NCBI GenBank assembly: GCA_018896025.1
Contig: JAHIND010000031.1
Coordinates: 53,497-117,496, forward strand
DNA from: Pseudomonadota bacterium
Lineage (GTDB): Bacteria; Desulfobacterota; Desulfarculia; Desulfarculales; Desulfarculaceae
Direction: 5' to 3'
DNA length: 64,000 nt
The notes beneath the pieces are model-generated. The model was not told the DNA's origin. It made no database searches and saw only the letters and a program-made list of their open reading frames with translations. Positions 59,389 through 64,000 of the stretch are shown in pieces. A program made the translations under genes and the position numbers. Every line of letters starts with the position of its first letter. The stretch's first letter is position 1.

Positions 59389-60870
59389 CTAACTGGACTT
59401 TTCGGTTTCAGCCAGATCGTAGCGGCGGCATTTTTCATAGAGGGTGGAACGGGAAACCCCCAGCATTTTAGCGGTCTTGGTCATATTCCCTTGGTTCAGG
59501 GCCAGGGCGTGCTCCAGCACCCGCTTTTCAAAGCAGGCCACCTGCTCGGACAGAGGGCTGTCCGGATTTTCGCACACCTGCGGTTCGTCGGAGGGGGCCT
59601 TGATTATTTCCCTGGGCAGGTGCTCCAAGTCGACCATGCGGCCTTCGCTGAGGCTGACCGCGCGTTCTATGACGTTTTTAAGCTCGCGCACGTTGCCGGG
59701 CCAGGGGTAGTTTTGCAGCGCCTCCATGGCCTGGGGGCTCACCTCGGTCTCCGGGTGGTCCAGGGCCACCAGGAAATGGCGCACCAGCAACGGGATATCC
59801 TCGCCCCGCTGGCTCAGCGGCGGTATCTCCACGGCCATGGTGTTCAGGCGGTAATAGAGATCGTCGCGGAACTCGCCCCGGCTCATCATCTCCCGCAGGT
59901 CGCGGTTGGTGGCCGCCACCAGGCGGAAGTCCACGGCCACCTGCTTCACCCCGCCCAGACGCTCCAGCATTTTGGTCTCCAGCACCCGGAGCAGGGTGGC
60001 CTGGGCCTTGGGGCTCAGCTCCCCGATCTCGTCCAAAAAAAGGGTGCCCAGGTGGGCCAACTGGATCTGTCCCACCTTGCCCTTGCGGCTGGCCCCGGTG
60101 AAGGCCCCGGACTCGTAGCCGAACAGCTCTGACTCCAACAGCTCCCGGGGGATGGCCGCACAGTTTACGCACACGAAGGGGCCGGAAGAGCGGGGCGAGG
60201 CGCCGTGCACCGCGTGGGCGAACATCTCCTTGCCGGTGCCGGTGGCACCGGTGATCAGCACCGGGGCCTCGGTGCGGGCGTACTTGGCGGCCACGGCCTT
60301 TACCCCGGCCAGGAGCGGGCTGGAGCCCATGATGCTCTTGAAGCTGTACAGGGGCGAGAGCAGGCGGTTGAGGCCCTTCTTATAGTATTTCACCTCGCTC
60401 TCCAGGCCCTGGAGCCGGGAGATGAGGTCGGTCATGGCGGTGTAGTCGCGGAAGATGGTCTGCAGGATCACCCCCACCACCTGGTCCTTGACCCTCAGGG
60501 GGATGCGGTTGACCAGCATGGGCATGTCGGTCTTCAAGGAACATCGCTGGGCCAGCTCCGAGCGGCCGGTGGAGAGCACCTGGGGCATGCGGGTGTGGGG
60601 GAAGTATTTGTCCAGATAGTCGCCCACCGCCGCCTTGGGGTCGGTGCCCAGGAGGTCGCCGTAGACCCGGTTCATGAACACGATGCGGCAGTCGGAGTCG
60701 CAGACGATGATGCCCGAGTAGACGTTGTCCAGCACCAGGGAGAGGAAATCCACCAGATCGCCCAGGTCGGCCGCCCCGGAAAGCACCCGCATGGCCGAAC
60801 CGGCCATGCCGTTGTTGCCACTTGGCCGGGCAACCGCGCAAAAGCGATCTTTGCTGTCTTCTTGATTCAT
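59389..60870 (-). CDS. PAS-domain sigma-54-dependent transcriptional activator
   Basis: 493 residues from ATG 60870, with AGAGGCG 8 bases upstream; an ATG at 60969 lies inside the next repeat's arm region and adds unlikely sequence. A PAS domain spans ~45-140 (LDNVYSGIIVCDSDCRIVFMNRVYGDLLG). The AAA+ domain has Walker A GATGTGKE (208-215), GAFTGA (255-260) and Walker B TLFLDEIGEL. The C-terminal Fis HTH is KTAKMLGVSRSTLYEKC. There is no receiver, so it senses a ligand through PAS, in the manner of catabolic activators. Likely target: the oxidoreductase operon just downstream. Confidence 0.93.
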   Translation of the reverse strand: MNQEDSKDRFCAVARPSGNNGMAGSAMRVLSGAADLGDLVDFLSLVLDNVYSGIIVCDSDCRIVFMNRVYGDLLGTDPKAAVGDYLDKYFPHTRMPQVLSTGRSELAQRCSLKTDMPMLVNRIPLRVKDQVVGVILQTIFRDYTAMTDLISRLQGLESEVKYYKKGLNRLLSPLYSFKSIMGSSPLLAGVKAVAAKYARTEAPVLITGATGTGKEMFAHAVHGASPRSSGPFVCVNCAAIPRELLESELFGYESGAFTGASRKGKVGQIQLAHLGTLFLDEIGELSPKAQATLLRVLETKMLERLGGVKQVAVDFRLVAATNRDLREMMSRGEFRDDLYYRLNTMAVEIPPLSQRGEDIPLLVRHFLVALDHPETEVSPQAMEALQNYPWPGNVRELKNVIERAVSLSEGRMVDLEHLPREIIKAPSDEPQVCENPDSPLSEQVACFEKRVLEHALALNQGNMTKTAKMLGVSRSTLYEKCRRYDLAETEKSS

Positions 60871-60937
60871 TGGCGCGCCTCTGTGCCGAAGCCGGGAGGG
60901 CCCGGTTTCCTTGTCTGGGGCATGATGCGGTAGGTCA

Positions 60938-61191
60938 AGCCCGCATATTGCATGAAGGTCGCGTGGCATTGACCCAACTCACTTTTTATGCGGCCCTCAA
61001 CAACCCGTTAGCCACAATCCCAAAACTGTTTGTGCCTGGCCCGGCACAGTCAGCCTACGGCAGACAAGGCGACCGGCAAGTAAGGGCCGTAGGCGTAGCC
61101 ATAGCTACGTCGAGGCCCGAGCGCAGCTGGCAACGCCGTATGCCGGTGGCTGGCGCAGCCGGACGCACGGCCTTAATGCAATATGCGGGCT
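60938..61191. repeat. Dispersed inverted-arm repeat element, copy C
   Basis: 24-nt arms (60938-60961 and 61168-61191) are inverted repeats matching at 22 of 24 positions, 206 bases apart. The shared core lies at 61042-61167 with GGCGTAGCC-ATAG-CTACGTCGAGGC. Arm sequence differs from copy A at four positions among the first 13, and each difference is mirrored in the partner arm. Confidence 0.78.
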
Positions 61192-61273
61192 AAATCAATG
61201 TAACAAGGCGGGCGGGGCGATTCAACGCCTTTCGGACGGCCGAAGTGAAGGGCGGGCGGACGGCGGGCTCCAT

Positions 61274-61313
61274 AAAACCCGGAACCGGCGGCCAGGGGCC
61301 ACCGGCTCCGGGT
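61274..61313 (-). terminator. Intrinsic terminator of the hydroxyacid dehydrogenase gene
   Basis: A long stem (61297-61313 with 61277-61293, two mismatches) is followed on the minus strand by UUUUAU. It lies 7 bases past the stop codon. Confidence 0.8.
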
Positions 61314-61320
61314 CATTACC

Positions 61321-62343
61321 CTAGGCGGGAGGGGACCAGTGGTTCACCAGATGGGGAGGCATTCGCCCCTCCAGAACCGCCGCCAAGTTCTTGGCGCACA
61401 TGAAGCCCACCTCCATGGAGGTCTCCAGGGTGAAGCTGCCCATGTGCGGGGTGGATATCACCTGAGGCAGCTTGGCCAGGGGGCTTTCGCCCAGGGGCTC
61501 GGTGCAGAACACGTCCAGGGCCGCCCCGCCCAGGTGGCCGTCCTCCAGGCTCTTTTGCAGGTCCGCCTCGTTGATCAGCTCCCCCCGGCCCAGGTTGAGC
61601 AGGTAGGCTCCTTGGCGCATCATGGCCAGTTGGGGCGCCCCGATCAGGCCGTTGGTCTCCGGGGTGCCCGGCAGGTGCAGGGAAACGAAGTCCGAGGCGG
61701 CCAGCAGTTCCTCCAGGGAAACCCAGGCAATGCCGTGACGCTCGGTGAACTCCCGGTCCTGGGTGCGGCCATAGGCCATGAGCTTCATGCCCAGGCACCT
61801 CGCCATGGCGGCCACATCCTTGCCGATCTTGCCCAGGCCCACGATGCCCAGGGTGCGCCCGCCCAATTGATAGCCGGTAACCGGGCCCCAGCCGCCGCCT
61901 TTCACCAGGCGGTCGGCATAGGGGATGCGCCGGGCCAGGGCGAACATCAGCCCGATGGTGAACTCGGCCACCGCCCGGGCGTTGCCGCCGGGCGCGTTGC
62001 ACACCGCGATGCCCAACTCATCGGCCTTCTTCAGGTCGATGTGGTCCACGCCCACCCCGTGCACCGCCACGACCTTCAGCCGGGGCAAGGCCTCCATCAG
62101 CGCGCCATCGATCTTGACCATGCCGGGCACCAGGCCGTCGCAGCCCTGAAAAAACTCCCGCACCGTCTCCGGGCTCACCTTGAAGTCCGGAGGCCGGGTG
62201 ATCACCTCCCAGCCCTTGTCCCTGAGCCATTGGGCCGGTTCCATGGCGTGGATTCCGAAGGTGGGGCCCAGGGAGCAGATGCGAAAGGCGTCCTTGCCTT
62301 GGCCTTCCCGGCGACCTCGTTGTTCATCCTCGATGTTGCTCAT
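61321..62343 (-). CDS. D-isomer-specific 2-hydroxyacid dehydrogenase (SerA-like)
   Basis: 340 residues from ATG 62343, with GAGGA 6-10 bases upstream; an in-frame GTG/ATG 45 bases earlier is less likely. The NAD site is GIVGLGKIG (166-174). Catalytic residues follow in the usual order: Arg in LLNLGRGELI, Glu in DVFCTEPL and His in ISTPHMGSF. It interconverts a 2-hydroxyacid and a 2-oxoacid with NAD(P). Lying near the 2-oxoacid oxidoreductase operon, it may supply that enzyme; phosphoglycerate as substrate is possible, but no ACT domain is present. Confidence 0.9.
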   Translation of the reverse strand: MSNIEDEQRGRREGQGKDAFRICSLGPTFGIHAMEPAQWLRDKGWEVITRPPDFKVSPETVREFFQGCDGLVPGMVKIDGALMEALPRLKVVAVHGVGVDHIDLKKADELGIAVCNAPGGNARAVAEFTIGLMFALARRIPYADRLVKGGGWGPVTGYQLGGRTLGIVGLGKIGKDVAAMARCLGMKLMAYGRTQDREFTERHGIAWVSLEELLAASDFVSLHLPGTPETNGLIGAPQLAMMRQGAYLLNLGRGELINEADLQKSLEDGHLGGAALDVFCTEPLGESPLAKLPQVISTPHMGSFTLETSMEVGFMCAKNLAAVLEGRMPPHLVNHWSPPA

Positions 62344-62450
62344 AGGTATCCTCATTAAGCGTGCAGAAGGCGGGGCCGCAGCCTCCACCGGAAAAACTAT
62401 AAAGATGAATGTTCCCCTAAGGCGGGGGATCGTGCAAGGGAATCCGGAGA

Positions 62451-62479
62451 GTGGGTCCGGGGAGAGCCCCCGGACCCAC
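62451..62479 (-). terminator. Hairpin after the double-cubane protein gene
   Basis: A perfect 11-bp stem (GTGGGTCCGGG 62451-62461 with CCCGGACCCAC 62469-62479) has a 7-base loop, 8 bases past the stop. There is no U-run on the minus strand. Confidence 0.6.
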
Positions 62480-62487
62480 CAGGGATA

Positions 62488-63765
62488 TCAGGCGAGCATT
62501 TCCAGGAAGGCTTCCACGCGGGTCTTGAGCTGCTCCACGTCTTCCATGCTGTAGTCGGTTTCCATGCGCAAGACCGGCAGGCCAGTGGCCTCCAGCTTTT
62601 TCTCCAGAGGCAACGCCTCCATCTGATAGGGCTGGCAGAACTGCAGGCCATAGTGAATCACGCCCTTAGCCCCGTAGTCGGCGGCCATCTGTTTGACGTG
62701 CTCGGTGCGTTCGGGGTTGGGGGTGAACACGGCGCAGTCGATCTGCCAGTAGCGCTCCACGATGGCCTCCATCATGGACTCCAGGTCATCGCCCTGGGGC
62801 TGCACCAGGTTGCGGGTGCCGCGCTCACCCACGCAGGACTCCTCGCCCACCACCACCGCGCCGGAGCTTTCCACGATCCAGGGCACCTTCCAGTTGGGCA
62901 CGGCCATGGGACAGCCGGAGAACAGCAGGCGCGGGGTTCCCTTGGGGGCCACGCCCTGGCCCGCCTTGATGCGCGCTTCCAGCTCGTCGCAAATCTTGTG
63001 CACCGAGGCGGTAAAGCGCACCGGGTCGTCGTAGAAAGAGACTTGGTTGATAAGCAGGGCGTCCAGGCCGGAGATGGGGGCCGGGTCCACGGCGCGCAGC
63101 TTGTACAGCCGGTGCAGGGCCTCGCGCTTGTCGTTGACGATCTTGATGCCCTTGGCCAGGCGCTCGGCGGTGATCTCCACTCCGGTGAGTTCCTCCACCG
63201 CCTCCTTAAAGCGCTGGTACTCGGCGGCCAGCAGGGCGCGGCCCTCTTGGGACTTCACCTGGGGCAGGTCCATGACGTATAGGTTGGGCACCAGGTCGCC
63301 CAGGGTCTCGTAGGACTTCTTCTTGCCGTCGCAGGTGTTCTCGCCCACGATCATGTCGGCGGACTCCATGTAAGGGCAGACCTTGCCCAGCTTGAAGCCA
63401 AAGGCGCTCTTGATCAGGGCGCAGGTGTTGCGGGGCAAAACCTGGTCCACCAGGTCGGTGGCGAAGTCGGCCCCGGTGCACAGGCCCACCAGGGTGGCGT
63501 CGGCGGCGCGCACGATCTCCTCGGGCACGAACACGCAAAAGGAGCCGATTACCTTCTTGCCCTCGGCCTGGCCGTCCACCAGCTCCTTGATGCGCAGGCC
63601 GTGCACCTCGCTCATCACGAAGTTGAAGTACTCCATGCCCTGGGGGCGCTCCTGCTGGGACAGGAAGATCTGGCCGTAGCCGTCTCCCAGCACCTGAAGC
63701 AGTTGATCGTGAGCCGCCAGGTCCAGACCCAGCTCCTGCCACATGGCCTCGTGTTCACTTGCCAT
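62488..63765 (-). CDS. Double-cubane-cluster protein, HgdB/2-hydroxyacyl-CoA dehydratase family
   Basis: 425 residues. Family cysteines are in the usual contexts: CPYMESADMIVGENTCDGKKKSYE, LLFSGCPMAVPNWKVPW, GEESCVGERGTR and HYGLQFCQPYQME. This matches COG1775 proteins, which include the dehydratase beta subunits and the double-cubane ATP-dependent reductases. With no alpha subunit next to it, a double-cubane reductase is more likely than a dehydratase. An ASKHA-type activator ATPase would be needed and is not in the window. It lies 51 bases after the truncated flavin subunit gene. Confidence 0.87.
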   Translation of the reverse strand: MASEHEAMWQELGLDLAAHDQLLQVLGDGYGQIFLSQQERPQGMEYFNFVMSEVHGLRIKELVDGQAEGKKVIGSFCVFVPEEIVRAADATLVGLCTGADFATDLVDQVLPRNTCALIKSAFGFKLGKVCPYMESADMIVGENTCDGKKKSYETLGDLVPNLYVMDLPQVKSQEGRALLAAEYQRFKEAVEELTGVEITAERLAKGIKIVNDKREALHRLYKLRAVDPAPISGLDALLINQVSFYDDPVRFTASVHKICDELEARIKAGQGVAPKGTPRLLFSGCPMAVPNWKVPWIVESSGAVVVGEESCVGERGTRNLVQPQGDDLESMMEAIVERYWQIDCAVFTPNPERTEHVKQMAADYGAKGVIHYGLQFCQPYQMEALPLEKKLEATGLPVLRMETDYSMEDVEQLKTRVEAFLEMLA

Positions 63766-63787
63766 CGCTGTCCTCCTGAAAGTAAGA

Positions 63788-63805
63788 GGGCCCCCGAAGG
63801 GGCCC
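63788..63805 (-). terminator. Short GC hairpin downstream of the truncated gene
   Basis: GGGCCCC (63788-63794) pairs with GGGGCCC (63799-63805) around a CGAA loop, followed on the minus strand by UCUUACUUUC. It could be a partial terminator between the two genes. Confidence 0.5.
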
Positions 63806-63816
63806 GTGGCTGCGTC

Positions 63817-64000
63817 CTAGTATTCTTTCGGCAGCTTATCGAGCTGGGCCTTGGTAAAGACCGGGCCGTCCTTGCACACGTACTCCGGGCCCACGTTGCA
63901 GCGGCCGCAGATGCCGATGCCGCATTTCATGCGGTTCTCCAGGCTCATCACGATCTGCTCCGGCTGCCAGCCCAGCTTGTCGAAAACCGGCTGGGTGAAG
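63817..64000 (-). CDS. NAD(P)H-flavin/2Fe-2S electron-transfer subunit, C-terminal part (truncated by window end)
   Basis: Only the last 61 codons are present, ending TAG at 63817-63819. The tail MKCGIGICGRCNVGPEYVC, then KDGPVF is the 2Fe-2S-binding end of the dihydroorotate-dehydrogenase electron-transfer/sulfhydrogenase-gamma family (C-x4-C-x2-C...C). Such proteins pass electrons from NAD(P)H through FAD. It probably supplies electrons to the double-cubane protein encoded downstream; that is inference. Confidence 0.75.
   Translation of the reverse strand, partial: FTQPVFDKLGWQPEQIVMSLENRMKCGIGICGRCNVGPEYVCKDGPVFTKAQLDKLPKEY

Larger units (their letters stand above)
60871..61320. other. 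450-base non-coding region
   Basis: It holds copy C of the dispersed element (60938-61191) and the terminator of the hydroxyacid dehydrogenase gene (61274-61313). The remaining bases (60871-60937, 61192-61273) show no gene or recognised promoter. Confidence 0.7.

Noticed and set aside
62488..63765. Authentic 2-hydroxyacyl-CoA dehydratase subunit
   Set aside because: No partner alpha subunit is adjacent and the cysteine layout fits the double-cubane reductases; kept only as the family name.

Overview
The window is strongly GC-rich and looks like the chromosome of a strictly anaerobic Desulfobacterota-type bacterium (old Deltaproteobacteria, Desulfarculales-like). The signs are a selenocysteine formate dehydrogenase, a ferredoxin-type 2-oxoacid oxidoreductase, a double-cubane iron-sulfur protein, cobalamin riboswitches, sigma-54 regulators, and small membrane-protein/TauE/PEP-synthase-like gene sets of the kind seen in sulfate reducers. 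The taxonomic call is inference; no rRNA or tRNA gene is visible.

Layout. (1) 1-7487, plus strand: end of a Tad (Flp pilus) secretion operon: two tandem TadG-like pseudopilin-domain proteins, TadZ/CpaE, TadA, TadB, TadC and a TPR lipoprotein. (2) 7557-11496, minus: BtuB-like TonB receptor and cobyric acid synthase, separated by two complete cobalamin riboswitches with an intrinsic terminator between them. (3) 11528-20526, minus: a cNMP-domain/PAS membrane protein, a nitroreductase plus acyl-CoA ligase, and a five-gene branched-chain-amino-acid-type ABC transporter (Liv) led by a tiny Fis-type HTH protein. (4) 20744-24982, minus: NtrC-type two-component pair and two uncharacterised small genes; a GNAT acetyltransferase follows on the plus strand. 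(5) 25767-35169, minus: an eight-gene run holding two divergent PEP-synthase-like proteins around a sensor kinase and a receiver, preceded by a small membrane protein, a lipoprotein, a TauE/SafE exporter and another small membrane protein. This is the best candidate for an undescribed system. A NarX/NarL-type pair (35736-38455) lies upstream of it. (6) 38563-44357, minus: TolC/MFP/RND efflux operon. (7) 44710-49746, plus: formate dehydrogenase module: an RnfB-GltD fusion, an FdhB-like iron-sulfur protein, a FdhA read through a UGA (Sec136) with a SECIS-like hairpin, and a 30-residue membrane peptide. (8) 49882-64000, minus: a carboxylate catabolism island: TctABC uptake system, CoA ligase behind a structured leader RNA, a 2-oxoacid oxidoreductase with a flavin/ferredoxin fusion subunit, its likely sigma-54 activator with promoter and upstream sites, a 2-hydroxyacid dehydrogenase, a double-cubane protein and a truncated flavin/2Fe-2S subunit.

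A dispersed element with a conserved core of about 130 bp occurs three times (15.3-15.5, 35.6-35.7, 60.9-61.2 kb). Two copies are bounded by 24-nt inverted arms that differ between copies but change together within a copy, which suggests a selected long stem.

How the parts may cooperate: the Tct system would import a carboxylate, which the CoA ligase, hydroxyacid dehydrogenase and 2-oxoacid oxidoreductase could convert to acyl-CoA. The electrons would pass to ferredoxin/NAD(P)H, a pool also served by the formate dehydrogenase module. Substrates are not determined by the sequence.
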